NCBI GenBank assembly: GCA_905221605.1
Contig: CAJNDS010000439.1
Coordinates: forward strand, 1 to 64,000
DNA: 64,000 bases
Reading direction: 5' to 3'
Origin: Symbiodinium natans
Taxonomy: Eukaryota > Sar > Dinophyceae > Suessiales > Symbiodiniaceae
Shown here: in pieces, positions 36,791-49,299 of the stretch
Position numbering within the stretch: the stretch's first letter is position 1
Layout: each line of letters opens with the position of its first letter
Made by a program: the position numbers and the translations under genes
The notes under the pieces: model-generated
What the model was told of the DNA's origin: nothing
Databases searched by the model: none
The model's input: only the letters and a program-made list of their open reading frames with translations

Positions 36791-38588
36791 GCATAGCTCA
36801 TAGAGCACTACACTTGAGATAGCAAGTTTCGGAAGGGGACAGATCTTTGCTGCATTTTTTCGCATATGTTTTTCCACGTTTTAAAAGTGTGCACGACGTC
36901 TGTTTGATTTTTCATACAGCGCGCATTCAACGATCACGCTATGACTTAGTACAACCACTTGACGCGCATGTGTGATTCGGCTTGGCCCGTGTGAAGAAGT
37001 TGTACAGAGTTTCACTTAGTCACTTAGTCTGAGTGTCCTGCAGGAGACCATGGTCAAGAGAAGATTGCCGCTGAAGTCAGTGCGGGATCGGCAACCGACC
37101 AGCTGGGTGGTAAGCTCAGCCAGCATCGTTGCAGGAACTGAGAAGCACCCGACATCATGATCTAGGTGGCAGGGATGCCAGCTGACGATAGATGTGTCCG
37201 CTTCCAGGAAGCTTTGTAGCAAGCAGCATGGGTGAGCTTCTTTACCGCGGCCGGCATTGATTTGTCTGAGATGACAACATACGGTGTCTGGGCAGGACTT
37301 GCCGACGAGTCCTTCGGGCGACAGGCCTAGGATGCACCTTCTTGCAGGTGGTGCCCGGGCGCGCCTGAGTATGCTTGAAGGACCGGGTCGCCGAGTGCTT
37401 CTTCGACTAGCAAGTCTGATTCGCAGACTGCATACGTGAGTACCAGCATGAAGCACCGAACATCGGAGGCGCACATGCCGCTTCTTTGTTTTAGTTGGGT
37501 GTGTGCGTACGTTCTTCGCCTGTCCAGGGAAGCAGAGGTCGTGCTTCAGAAGACGACATGCCAAGTGATGCTGTGGACCAAACTTTTTTAGACAAAAAAT
37601 GTTGTTAGATTCGTTACATGATCCTCTTTCGTCCATGAGACATTCCGCGCTTCCCGTCGGCCTGAGGCCGAAACAGTTTCGAGCGCGAGCTCAAGAAACC
37701 CTCGCTCTCGGCTGACCACGCCGTTCATGTCGGCGTTTCCCTTGGCTCGACTACATGATGCTTGGAAGAAGGGCATTTCTTCGAGTTGAAACAAAACTGA
37801 AGCTCAGGCAGTAGACTGGGGCTACAGAGTCACTCCTACCTCAGCAGAGGCCGCTTGCAACACAAGCAGATTCAGATCACTGCGCAAGGGTCCATGTCTA
37901 AATGCAATGAAGGGAGTGCATCTTTTTTCGCATCTTGGCCTTCGCTTCAGGGCACGGGCAGCGACAGCGTGGCAAGCTTCAGCCGCCGCAGGAGGCCTGG
38001 CCACTTCAACGGCCACTGGCGGAAGGTGTGCTGTCCGTGTTTAAGCTGAGTGGGCAGGTCGAAGTCGACCTTGGAGTGCAGCGCTCAGCCTGACTAACGT
38101 CCTCGCTACACAGACTTCTTGCCCTCGACAGACTCGGTCGTGTGCAAACTGTGGTGCGAAAGGAGGGCACGAACACCTCCTGACTTCCATGGGGGCTCTC
38201 TCAGGTTTCCAAATCCAACGCATCTCTTGCCAGAAGAAGTTCATGGAAGCTTGCGCTGGGGGTGCAGAGGACCAGAGGGAAAAGGAAGGAGGGGAAGAAG
38301 GGTGGGGGCTGAGTTGGGAGAGGCACGGGGGCTGAGACACGGAAGTAGAGAGGTTCTTGCTCTCTGATGAGGGAGTGAAAAGAGAATGCACACATACAGG
38401 AATGAATGAATGGGAGCAAAGGAACGGCATGGGAAGTGAATGGAGGAAGAAAAGAAAGGCGCAGGAGGCAGAAGCTCATCAAAAAGGCATCTCCGCGCTC
38501 CAACGGCCAAGAACTTCAGGATCCTCTGGGGAGACATGGTGATTTGCGTTGACCGAGTCCTTATTCGTCGCCAGCTGACCGGAATCTT

Positions 38589-38915
38589 GTGAAGCAGGTG
38601 CTGCGCCTCTCCTTGTCCTGTGTGCCTGACTGGCTGGAAAAGAGCACAGCTGACCTGCAGGTCAGCATAGAGTCCAGCATCGAGAGGGAGATCACGGAGC
38701 GGGTGAAGTTGAATGTGTGGACCTCGGGGCTACTGTGCTTGCTATATATTGCTATGTGGCTGTTCGTGACGGATGTCAGAGCCATATGGCAGGCTCAGAG
38801 GCAAGCCAGAGAAGAACGCTTGGTCCAAGTGGGGAGTGCAGATGCCAATGTGCCGGGCACTGCAAATATTGACAGACATCTAGAGATGGATGGCGTCACT
38901 GAGCGGACAAGATGA
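38589..38915 (+). CDS. Open frame with one predicted membrane segment, unknown
   Basis: A 109-codon frame beginning after a CAG-type acceptor sequence and ending at a stop at 38,913. It has an amphipathic charged stretch (WLEKSTADLQVSIESSIERE), then a hydrophobic segment VWTSGLLCLLYIAMWLFV long enough to cross a membrane. A basic, Gln/Arg-rich helix (WQAQRQAREERL) and a polar tail follow. It may be the last exon of a small membrane protein. It lies just upstream of the first PKG segment; I do not recognise a family. Confidence 0.35.
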   Translation: MKQVLRLSLSCVPDWLEKSTADLQVSIESSIEREITERVKLNVWTSGLLCLLYIAMWLFVTDVRAIWQAQRQAREERLVQVGSADANVPGTANIDRHLEMDGVTERTR

Positions 38916-39066
38916 GTGACAGGTGCCGCTGGCACTCGAACGCTGTTCCTCAGCCGATGGTGGCAACCCTGAAGCAGATTTGGCCAAGCACATCGAGCCT
39001 CGGCCGAAAGCGTCAACCGGACTGGGTGGACTGGGTCTTCAATTTTGAGAAACGGTTTTGCTGCAG

Positions 39067-42000
39067 GTCCCTGGTGCCGTCAAAGACACCGAACTGCTGC
39101 GGAACACGTTGCGCTCGGCGCCAAGCATCTTTCAGGGAGAACGCTGCATGCGTGCGGTTCTCAAGTTGAGGTAACCTTGCCTTCTTCGAGACCTTCGATG
39201 ATGACGCGCTTCATTGCTTGATCGAGGACAGGGTAACTGCAAAGTCGAAATTCCCCAGACCGTTGGAGTATTCTCTTTCCAGCAAGTGGGTTCGGACCTG
39301 CTTCTGTGTGTGGTGACAGGCCATGGAGGTCTATGAGTTCCAACATGGGGAAAAGGTTGTTCGCCAAGGAGACACGGATGGTGCGCCGAGGTAATTGTTG
39401 TGAGGTTTGGACCGTTCAAGACAAGAACAACAAGATCATTTTGGAGTAGAGGCCATGCCTTGCCAAAACATCCTAGAGATGGCGTGTTGGAAATGTTCTT
39501 TTTGCCCAGCAACAGATGATCGATGAGTCTGGCAGTGGTTTGTGCCCTGCTATGCGTTGCTCTAGTTTCAGAGGCATTTCCGGGTCCTTACATGCTGTCG
39601 GCAACACCTGGTTTGGAGCCCGCCGTCTGACTCGGCAGACGTGGCCGCAAGGCAGCGACCTCGATGTACAGATATCCGCAGCCGAGCAGACTCTCAGTTT
39701 TTTGGTCCTTCGACCAGTCTTGTGTTGTTCCACCTTCCACAGCACCGTGGACGCGGGCTTGTCTTTCTTTGTCTGTCACCTGTGTTGGTGTGAAGCCGGA
39801 AGTCCTCAACTAGGTCATTCCTCCCACAGAAGCAGAAGTTGCAAGCTGTTTGTTGTCTTGACACGTGCTTTGCCCCTCTGCCTCTTGAGCTCGAAAACCA
39901 GCAAGTGGCTTGCCAGAATATCGAAACAGAGCAAGTTGTCACATCAACAGATGCTTGAGACCGGCAAGGTGGCAGCAGGTAACTCTCAAGCAGTGTCAGG
40001 TACTCACTTCTTCGTGGTTGCGCAGGGCGAGTTCTGCGTTCTGAAAGACAACAACCCGCACTGCTACATTGGGTCTGGAGCCGAAGCAAGCAGCATCCTG
40101 GGGCCCCCCCCTCTGTTAAGCCAGCCTCGACAAGTGCCAGGTCGGGGAAGTCCTTCGGTGAGAGTGTCCTCCTGCTCTTCGGGGAGCGCAGCGCAACGGT
40201 GTTTGCCCCAGCTTTAGGCGAAGTGTTAAGCAGCTCGGCAGTGTCAAAGTCAAGGTTTGCGCCAGAGGCTGTGCGGAGCCGAGTTTCTAGATGCGGACAA
40301 GGGTTGCGTAGCTGTCGTCCTTCGCCACCTCACGCCCACACTGTATCGAGAAGTCAGGCAGGCGTGCTCGTACCTTCGTTCTTTGAAGCAGTAGCACAGG
40401 GATGCCTTTTGTTTTTCTTTCTCTAGCGCACATCGGTCTCAGGCGTCATGGCCTCTGTAAGGCATCATGAGTCTGATCCCGCTGCCGCTCCTGTGTGACC
40501 TCCCGCAACGCCTCAATCGTGACAATCACTTCGTGTCCGATTTGGAGTATCGTTTCGCAAGAGCAACATCTGATGGCCTGTGGCCAAGCACCGTTTCGTT
40601 CATACTTGATCACTTCGATCTCAGCAGGCGCAAGGCACTGCCAGTTCCCTCGCAGATTCGGGCAGAACACCAATCAGCAACCCTGAAACTACTGGGAAAG
40701 TGGTGTCGTCAGCAGATCGAACGAGAATTTCTCTCCATTTTTCATCGTGACGCAGGTTTAGTAACAGACAAACTGACTACATCTGGGTTCGAGGTGTTTT
40801 AATCCTTTCTGTGTTTTCCGGTGGTGGTTTCAGCCGTTTCAGTGGCCTTGCGATGTGTGCAAGGCTTGTTTTTGGCTGTTGCTGTTTCGGCGTGTGATGA
40901 ACCTGTCTTCGTCTGCAGAACATGAGAATGATGAAAGCCACGAGAGTGAGAGTCGTGGCAAAATGTTGCACGTAGGTAAGCAGAAGTCGCATGTAGGCCT
41001 CAGGTGTGAGGGTTTGATTTTGAGGCGCTCGTGCCTACGGGATGGAGGGCATGCAAGATGGAAGCTCAGCTCAGCTCGCGTGTGGAAGACAGAAGGCGCA
41101 GCGGTTGCAGTAAAGAGCCTGAGAGGTCCGCGAGATTCTCAGCAGACAATATGAGCAGATGAGACGCTCGGTTGTCGAAGCGACGGATGAGGTGCAGTTG
41201 GCATCATCGCATTGGTCTCCTGTGCATTGTTGTGTATTGTAAAGATTGTTGTTGTTCTTCCCCCAGGTGCTCAAATCAAAGAGCTGTGAAATCCTGCAGG
41301 GAGCTTTATTCTGGGAGGTCATGCCAGTGACATTCCGAGATACCGTGCCTCAGGTCTGGCTTGAACGGCTACGAACTCCAGAGTCTCTACGACCAGGCAT
41401 TGGGTTTCCGTTTTGTTGTTTTGAAGGGTTCCTGATCGTACACAGGTTCTTGGGGACTTCGGTTGCGCATCATTGTTTCCCTTTTGTTTTTGCAAATGTT
41501 GGCCACGCGAGCTCCTCGCGATCCCAGCCCAGCCAAGCCGAGCCTTCGAACGGGTGTGATAAAACCACTCTTGTTCTCCCTGCGCACGCAAAAAACGGAT
41601 TGGAGTGTAGCATCCCAACAGCACAAATGCTCCCCATGCAAATGCAAACTTGACATTCGCTGCAAGAAGCGCTGCCGTCGACTTCCGTGCCCAGGTTGAG
41701 ATGCGGAGCTTCGATGAAGGGGATGTCATCCTGGGCGAAGGAGAATTCTTGAAGGAGGCGGGGTACTTGACTGCAGATTATAAGGCTAGATAAGGCTCCA
41801 CTTTCCGGTTAGCGCCCCTCGAGTCTGGAGTATTACGTGGCACGTCTGGCACCTCGGCATCAGGTACTCATCTTGTACAGTGGCCAGGTGGAGTCATGGT
41901 TAGTGACCAAGTCTGTTCAGCAGAAGCACTGTCTGTCTAGATGAGTCCAGATGAGTCTGGATGCACCCCAGCAGGTCGGGAGGGAAGGACGTGGAGATGC

Positions 42001-45000
42001 TCCCCAGGCAGGCTGTCCTTTCACATTCTTTGGGCTTCGCGCCGTGTGCCTTTGCTGCGTGGCCCATTACCCAGCAGGTTCCACCTGATGGGAGATAACG
42101 CCTTCCCATTTGAGGACTCTTTGTGTTTTTGATGCTTGCAGATTGTTTGCGTGAAGACGAGCGCAGGAAGACCTTCCCTTTGAGCAGCCTGTGCGCCTGA
42201 GGGCGGCGAGTGCAGTTGTGCCGAGATCTTGGGGCATCAGTTCCGTCAAACACAGCCCATCGGAGCATTGACTCTCAACTCAGGGTGCTGGTGCTGAAGC
42301 GAAGCCTTCTAGACAACATCTTCGGCGACCAGCTGCAGCAGGTTCGCTGAGTCTATCAAGTTTGGAAAGCCTGGTAGCATCACCCCTGCAAATGCAAAGC
42401 AAGCTCAGAAGACAGGCGGTCTGCCATCGGGCTGCATCCTGTGCAGGTTCTGATCAAGCAAAGAGTGCTCCACGTGTTTGCGCAGCACCAGGCTGGGTTT
42501 GGACTTCTACTAGGACACGAGGATCCACCCGCCTACTCACGTGACAAGGATTTTTCTCGGCTTCATCAAGAGCATCGAGAAGCGATTGCCACTGCATGTC
42601 AAGTTCACTGTCTCCCCAAAGGCCAGTTTGTTTTCTGTCAGCTTCTCCATTCTGCAGCTGCGGCTGAGAATATACGTACACATGCACATATGTATACACA
42701 TATATATATATGTATACATATGTGTATATATATATATAATGTATCCAAAAATAGGGATACCCCTTATCCGAACGTGCCTGCAGGCTCAGAGCGCAGCTGC
42801 GAGGACAATCAAGTTGGTTTTAGACTGTGCTGATGGAGCGAGGGGCATGTTGCCCCAGAATCAGGGCGGAAGTGCCAAGTGAACTTCCAAGTTGACGGTG
42901 TCCTAGAAGCAATGCGGCCTGGAGCAGTAAGTGCCAGATCCAAATCGAAGCCTTGGAACCTCCCTCTTCCCTGAAACCCGAGGGTGGGAGGGGACGGCGC
43001 ACCTGCGCTTGATTATGAGTTCTTCTGATGTGCTGGTTGATCTTGAATGCTCTCGTCGAGGAAATCATCATGACAGGCGCCGGTTTGTCTTTCGCACGCA
43101 AGCTTTTCCAGGTTAATTAAGATTTTCGGATGGTAGAGTCTTATGCTGAGGATATGCTGGCTATATGCTTTGCTGATGGCACTTGTGTGTGTATGTCGGT
43201 GGTATACGTCTCCACAGCAAAGATTTGGGTTCGTGCTGTTTATGGTATCTTTGGGCAATGGCACTGCGACAGTACCACCGCTCAATGGGCTCGCACCTTT
43301 CTGATGGAATCGATATCAAGAGCCTCTAGAGGAACATGCTGGCCGTGTTGCTTAGCTGGACTACCGAAGCCCGCCACACCTGGGCCGTTACCCCTGCAAT
43401 CAGAGTGCGTACGCGCAGCCAGAGCGACAGCCATGCCGAGTCCTGAAGTTGCAGGATTTGCGGGTGATTGTCGCCTTAAATGGTGAAGTCGAGCTGCCTG
43501 ACCCTCAGGAGGGTTGTTGCGGGCCCGCAGTTGCGCTGCCCTAGCTGAGGAAGCTGGAAGCTGGCTCGGAGCGCCTACTCGGTGCTTCGTGAGGTGCTCA
43601 GAGGTGATTTGCTGAGAGCTGCCTTTCTTTCCCCGTCAAGCCTGTTTGTCATTCGCCAAAGGTCCCATCTGTTTGGCACCCCGTACAAACATCAGTGAGG
43701 GGCTCATTTGCTCGGATGCACAGCTGATGTGTGCACAGCTGTTCATGGGGTCAGGCAAGTGCCACTAAAGATGAAAGCTCTTGCAGACTCAAAGTTGGCA
43801 GTCTGGCAAAGAGAGGACGGACTGCTGTGCCCAGCTGTGGCAGTAAGAGGCTCAGCAACGTCTTGCTTTCGCGAGGATTTGGGGAGCATTCTGGCGTTTG
43901 ATGACTTTGACGGTGCACTGGAGCAGGATAGCAAGGCCTGTGTCCTTGCACATGTGTTTCGAGGAACAAAAGTTAGCAAAACATTCTGCAGGTGCGAAGC
44001 CTTCGCTCGGTTTTCATCTTCGCGACGCTTTCCAAGCAGCAGCTGCAGCGCGCTGACCTTGGCTGCCCCAATTCTGAACCTTCACTTAGGTCAATTGCCT
44101 TTCTCTCCATTGCTCCTCTGCGTTCTGCTTCTAACCAAGGATTAGCGAACGCTCTCGTCGTTCAGATCGTGAAGAGTGGAACTCGAGCTTGGCACCCGGC
44201 GTCGTCTTGGCGCATTTTTTTGGAGCAAAGTTGCGTGATGACCCGTGATGGCCGTTACAGCAGGTGTTCTCGCAGGGCGACCAGGGAACGTGAGCTCCAC
44301 AGTTTGGTAAGGTTCAAGATTAGACACCAGCAGCTTGTGAAGCTGGAGGTGCTTCTACATCATTCGCAGAGGCGCTGTCAGTGTCGAGATTGACGGCCGC
44401 GTGAAGCGTCGGTTTGGTGCTCAGTGCTCAGCACAGCTATCCGGATGAGCTCCTCCCTTGTTCTTCGTTGTTCAGGCTTGGCGACCCGGACTACTTCGGT
44501 GAGCGTGCTCTGCTGGGGAGCGAAATCCGCACTGCTACCATCACGGCGTTGGAGGCAATGTTACTGGCAGGTTAGCGGTTAGCGTGCGAATGCAGCAATC
44601 GTCACAAAATCGTTTCTTTCTTCTCCTCTTCGGATGCCGGAGCCTGCGCGATGGGGTATCAGGACACGGAGCTGTGGAAGATGGGCAAGGAAACCTTTCA
44701 GGAAATGATGTCTGGCTGCCTAGGTCGCGAGCGGTCGCGTGGTGATTCATGGTGGCGGTGTGCAGCATCTGAGGCAGGGTCCATGCTTGGACTACCTGAA
44801 GGATCGGATCTCCCTGCAGGACGTCTTTGATGCACTTGAGCGACGGCTTTGAATGAACGAACGAACACTTTTGAGCGCAAATGCTTTCGATGTGGGGACA
44901 GTACCAGCAACGGGAGAAGAGATACAGACCTCTGTCAAGATTCAAAGGCATTAGCGATGCTGATGGCGATTGGAGAGTGCGGCAAGCGCCTCCTTACACC

Positions 45001-48000
45001 AGGACACAAACCTGACGTTCAAGGACCTCGAGTCACGGCCTCAAGAAAAACGGAGTTGGCTGGGGAATCATGTGCCTGGGCCTCTCAGCTGTGCACTGCC
45101 GTCGAAAAGTGCAAGATGGGTTTCTCACTTACTGGCTTTCGCTTAGAGCAAGCTTCTCCTGAGAAAGGGAGCCGTGCAAACCTCGCTCGCTGCATAGACG
45201 CTTCGGCTTTGTACCCGAACTCCTCCATCCGTAATGAGCACTGCCACAACAGTTCAGAGACCTACGCAGTTGTTCTTCGTGGGATGTGCTTGACTGTTAG
45301 ATGCTCCTGCCGCGGTGTGACGTGTTGGATAGTTCTGGGTGCAAAAGGCCCCCCCCCAGTTGAGAGCTCTCTGCGAGTGCACCGAGGTTTGTGCGAGTCA
45401 TTGGTCGGGGCGGCTTTGGTGTGGTCAAGATGGTGAGAGCCAAGAAGACAGGAGTCAGGCCCCGCGCTGCTTGTGTATTGCTGGTGTATCATCGTTTGTT
45501 GGAACGGCTGCTGGAGCTCTTTCACGAAAGGTATGCTTTGAAGTGCGTCCGTAAACGCGATGTGGTCGAGAAGAACGTGCAAGATGCCCTTGTTTCAGAA
45601 CTCAGCATTCTCAAAGAGGCTCGGGCAGTTGAGGGACACGGTCGGCTTTTAAGTTCATCGTTGCAGCAATGGTTGTTGCAGCTGACGCGAGAGGTTGATC
45701 ATCCGTTCATCATAAAGTTCGTCCGATCATTCCGGAACGAGCACGCGTCTCAGAGCTTGATGGTGCGCCCAGTCGTATCGTGCAAGCGTGCGAGCAGCTT
45801 AACGGCTACTCCCAAGGACGCGTGTTTACTTTTTGATGGAGCTGGTTAGCGGCGGCGAGCTGCTGGATGCATTGGACGCTTTGGGCCTGCTGAAGTACTC
45901 TCAGGTCCTTCGCCTTTGTCCACTTTGTCTGTGTGTGTACGTGTTCTCGTCAATTATTTCGTATGTTTAATGGTGTCTGTATGAAAGGTTTATCCCTGAA
46001 CGTTTGCCCAAGCATATTTGCTCGGCTGATAGTCCGTGGTTTTGAGACGAACTCGCGGAACTAGAGAACTTGTGAAAGGATCGCAATTAGTTTAAAGGAA
46101 GATTTCCCGTGCCTGAACGAACTCAGTGACACCAACCACCCCGATTCTTATACCAAGAGGACCCGTGCACACCCCGTACGAAATGCGGAGACTATTCTAG
46201 ACTACGACAACTGAAGTGGAGGCGTTGTTTTACACCGGGTGCATCGTGCTGGCGCTTGAGTTTCTGCATTCGCGGCGCTGACTTCTCAGTATGCAATTTG
46301 GAATGGATCCTTGGTGCGCTCGGGCTGCCACATCACTGCAGGCATAGCCTACCTTGATCTGAAGAGTGAGAACTGCTTGATTGACCAGCAGGCTGAGAAG
46401 GGCGCCCCCACATGTTGTGGGGCACGCCTGTCAGTTCTTCATTTTGCCATGCAAGGGCTACTTGAAGATGATCGACTTTGGTATTGCAAGACGGATCACC
46501 AACGCGAGGTATGGTCCTCTCAAGGCTCTCGATCTCTGATTCAGTGTGCATAGTGTACACAATCTGAACATTCGTGTGTGAAGAAGCACATTCGTAGAGT
46601 GTCAGGTCAGCAAGTAGCAGGAGTGGGGGGAGGTAATCGCGAAAGCTCGCGTAGTGAGGCTTTCGGGCTTTCGTCTCTATCTGCGTTGCAGTGGGGGGTT
46701 GACGCTGTCCAGAACCTCAAAAGAACTGATTCATCGAACAACCCCTCCTCGCCCTCTTCCCAGAAAGAAAATGAGTGGATTGGTCAAGCAAATTGAAGAA
46801 CACTACACGACCGACGAGAAGCATGTCGAAACGGAAGCGTGCAGGATAATCGGATCCGCGTTGCGTAATCTCTTGGTGTTCTCAACTTGGCAGGGAACCC
46901 CGGTGTTCATGGCTCCGGAGATGATCCTTGGGAAGGCAAGCTCCATTTTCCTGCATGTGTCATCAGGACTGATGAGAACACGTGCTTTTGAAGTGGCATC
47001 TGCTTCGCACAGGGCCAGACGACTGTTGCAGATCTTTGGAGTTTGGGAATATGCTTGTACGAGTTCGTTGGCGGCTCAGGACAATGAGCTGGGTCTTTGG
47101 ATTCTGCACATTCCTGCACTGCCTTGGTGTGAGGTCATTGGGCACTTCCCTTTCGCCAGCAACTGCTCGAATCATGGCCAGACGCGCTCTCAGCCGGCCC
47201 TTGCGCATGGCGTTTGCCGATGCTCTGATGAGGGCAGGAAAGACAAGCCAACATCTTTGGAAAAGCCGTCGAAGATCAGAGGAACCCAGAGAACAACTAC
47301 AGAGAATCAGAGCGAGCTGGAAGTAGTCCGTCAAGCGGGATGCCAAGAAGAAGCGTCCATGTGATGTGAGAGGAAGCCTTTCCGAAACTCAGCACTGGAT
47401 TTTTTCAGGCTTTAGACCAACAGCCACCCCGAAAGCACGTGGATCTACATGGATGACCATAGTGCCATAGAAGTCGTACGATATCACCAAGCAGATGGAA
47501 GGAAATAGAGGCAAACATCTGAGATGATCAGAGTAAAAAATAGAGTCGTCAAAGCGACATCTCGACACCTGTTTGCAAGCACACAGTCCCCCAGAGAATT
47601 TTCTTATCAACCTCACAGGCTATTTTCTAGGCAACAAAGAGAGGAAAGCAGTGTTGAAATCGTGGAACATCTCGTTTCTTAATTCATTGGTAAAAAGGCA
47701 CCACGGGGAAAGCGAAAGAAGCCGTTTGCATCATGCTGGACCTCAGAGCAGTTGACAAGCATGGATGTGCTAGTCGACCGAGACATCAGATTACCCCGGT
47801 AGATCCGGGTTTTGCTCACAAGTGTGAGCCTTTGGTTGTTCAGCAGGGCGCACAGTACAGCGAGACAGAGAGACAAGGCAGAACTCAATGCCCAGCTGTG
47901 TTATGATTTAGTCGTTGCTCAGGATTTTTCACCAAATCCTCCGAGCAGAGCTGCGATTTCCAGAATGGCGCCTTGGCATATAACTCCTATATCGTGACAC

Positions 48001-49163
48001 AAGGCATGCAGCGAGTGCCGCGAGGTTTGACAAGCAACCAATGGCAGAGGAAATCGTGAGCCATGGACCTAGTAAAAGCGTGATATGAGCGTGCTTCCCG
48101 ATTCCTGCAGATTGTGCACGTAGCTTCGCAATTCAGGTTTTCCGAGAAACTCTTCATGCTTTACCTCCGCTGATACAGTGATGATAACTGGTGCATCCCG
48201 AACGTGCTGTTGAGATGAAAAACCCTAGTGCGCCCGCCGCCCATAGCTTACTGTGGGGAAGAGGGTGGTGGTAAACTCTAAGTTTTAGTTCAGGCCTGTA
48301 GAAGCTAGTTACAGATGAAAGAAGGTTTCACTGTTTTGTTTCCTCTCTACGCTCTTTCCGCCGAGCCTTATGCTTGTTTTGTGGCACTTGTAGTGCATCC
48401 ACCACGTACTTACTTGAGTGCGGGCGGGTGGAAGGCAGGGAGAGACAGGGCCAGGGGAGGGTGGTGGTCTGGGGGAGAGATAGGCTCCTCAGGGCGAGGT
48501 GTTGGGAGTGGAATTGAGGGAGCGTGCAGCCAGGTTGCACACGTGGAAGCTTGCACATATAGCCAGTTCCTTGCGATTCGACGGATATTTGCAATCACCT
48601 GTTGGTAAGCTGCTGCAGGGACCATGTTACCGGTAGGGATTTGGCGCATGTTAACTTGACAACGGCTCTCCTACGGAGCCGATCGAAGTACTTGCGCCTG
48701 GAGTGATGCAAGAAAAACCTAGGCAACCTGCCGCGTGTTGTTGTCCTGCGCTGCCGATGAAACCCTTCTTGCTACAAGAGTTACTAGTATCCTTGTAGTA
48801 TGGCACCTAGAGCTGCTCCGCTCGGCGCATGGCTCCAAGTCAGGTTTGATCAAGGGTCTTCTGACCCGAGACCCAAAGAAACGTCTTGGTGGAGGTCATG
48901 AAGGCGTGCTTTACAGCGATCAGCTGGATGATGAGTCTGCAGAGTTTGCGCATGACTTGTGCAAGGTTACACCAAATTGAAAGCTCACCCTTTCTTCAAG
49001 GACCTCTGTTCTTATCTAAGAAATACATGTGGCCCCCGATGGCTCACGAGTGTTCTGCAGTCTGCAGCTGTTCTACTTAGGCTGGGAAAAGCTTCTGGGT
49101 CGAGAACACGAGCCTCCCTTTGTCCCAACGAGCGAAACATATGCTGAGGACTGCAGGCTCTAG
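39067..49163 (+). CDS. cGMP-dependent protein kinase (PKG), multi-exon, alveolate type; N-terminus not found
   Basis: PKG phosphorylates Ser/Thr when cGMP fills its regulatory domains. A likely lead helix (TELLRNTLRSAPSIFQ, 39,095) precedes domain A: AMEVYEFQHGEKVVRQGDTD (39,320-39,380), GTHFFVVAQGEFCVLKDN (40,000 on) and GKSFGESVLLLFGERSATVF (40,145 on, phosphate-binding cassette). A second domain begins VEMRSFDEGDVILGEGE (41,695) and may end LVLKRSLLDNIFGDQLQQ (42,290). The last has QVFSQGDQG (44,261), CFYIIRRGAVSVEIDGRV (44,350), then DYFGERALLGSEIRTATITA (ends near 44,570); its Arg-Thr suits cGMP. A third domain may lie between.

The kinase has VRVIGRGGFGVVKMV (45,388), YALKCVRKRDVV (45,532), LTREVDHPFIIKFVRSFRNE (45,682), VYFLMELVSGGELLDAL (45,827), IAYLDLKSENCLIDQQ (46,342-46,391), YLKMIDFGIARRI (46,459) and GTPVFMAPEMILGK (46,894-46,935). 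It ends with DLWSLGICLYEFVGG (47,031), LIKGLLTRDPKKRLGGG (48,846), LKAHPFFKDL (48,980) and tail PPFVPTSETYAEDC (49,114 on). Lys, Glu, DFG and APE are kept; the catalytic-loop Arg is Leu. GC donors lie at 45,459, 45,619, 46,392 and 46,936. The stop at 49,161 may be intronic. Confidence 0.9.
42690..42741. repeat. ATGTATAC/TA microsatellite in a PKG intron
   Basis: Alternating TA with GTATACATATGTG interruptions; self-complementary and able to form hairpins. It lies between the second cyclic-nucleotide-binding exons and the later PKG exons. Confidence 0.85.
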
Positions 49164-49299
49164 GTTGTGCCGATTGTATCGTTAAGCTACGCAGTTGGCC
49201 TTCGCCGAGATGCTGGCTAGGACAAGGAGAAGTCCGTGGATTCGCCCTCAACAGGAGATAGCAGGCCCACTGTTGAGGAGGAGGAGGCTGGCTACAGTG

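Larger units (their letters stand above)
33700..38530. other. Long stretch without a recognisable gene between coiled-coil gene A and PKG
   Basis: No motif-bearing exon was found. The stretch contains an extreme G tract (35,470-35,656), smaller G runs near 35,030 and 35,065, and a CACC-rich palindromic zone (36,400-36,790). A 206-codon - strand frame at 37,016-37,636 has no recognisable content. Confidence 0.45.

Noticed and set aside
37083..37110. SVRDRQPT resembling the RDR-x-ATP exon motif
   Set aside because: Similarity ends after five residues, the ATP(F/Y) part is missing, and no companion exon is nearby.
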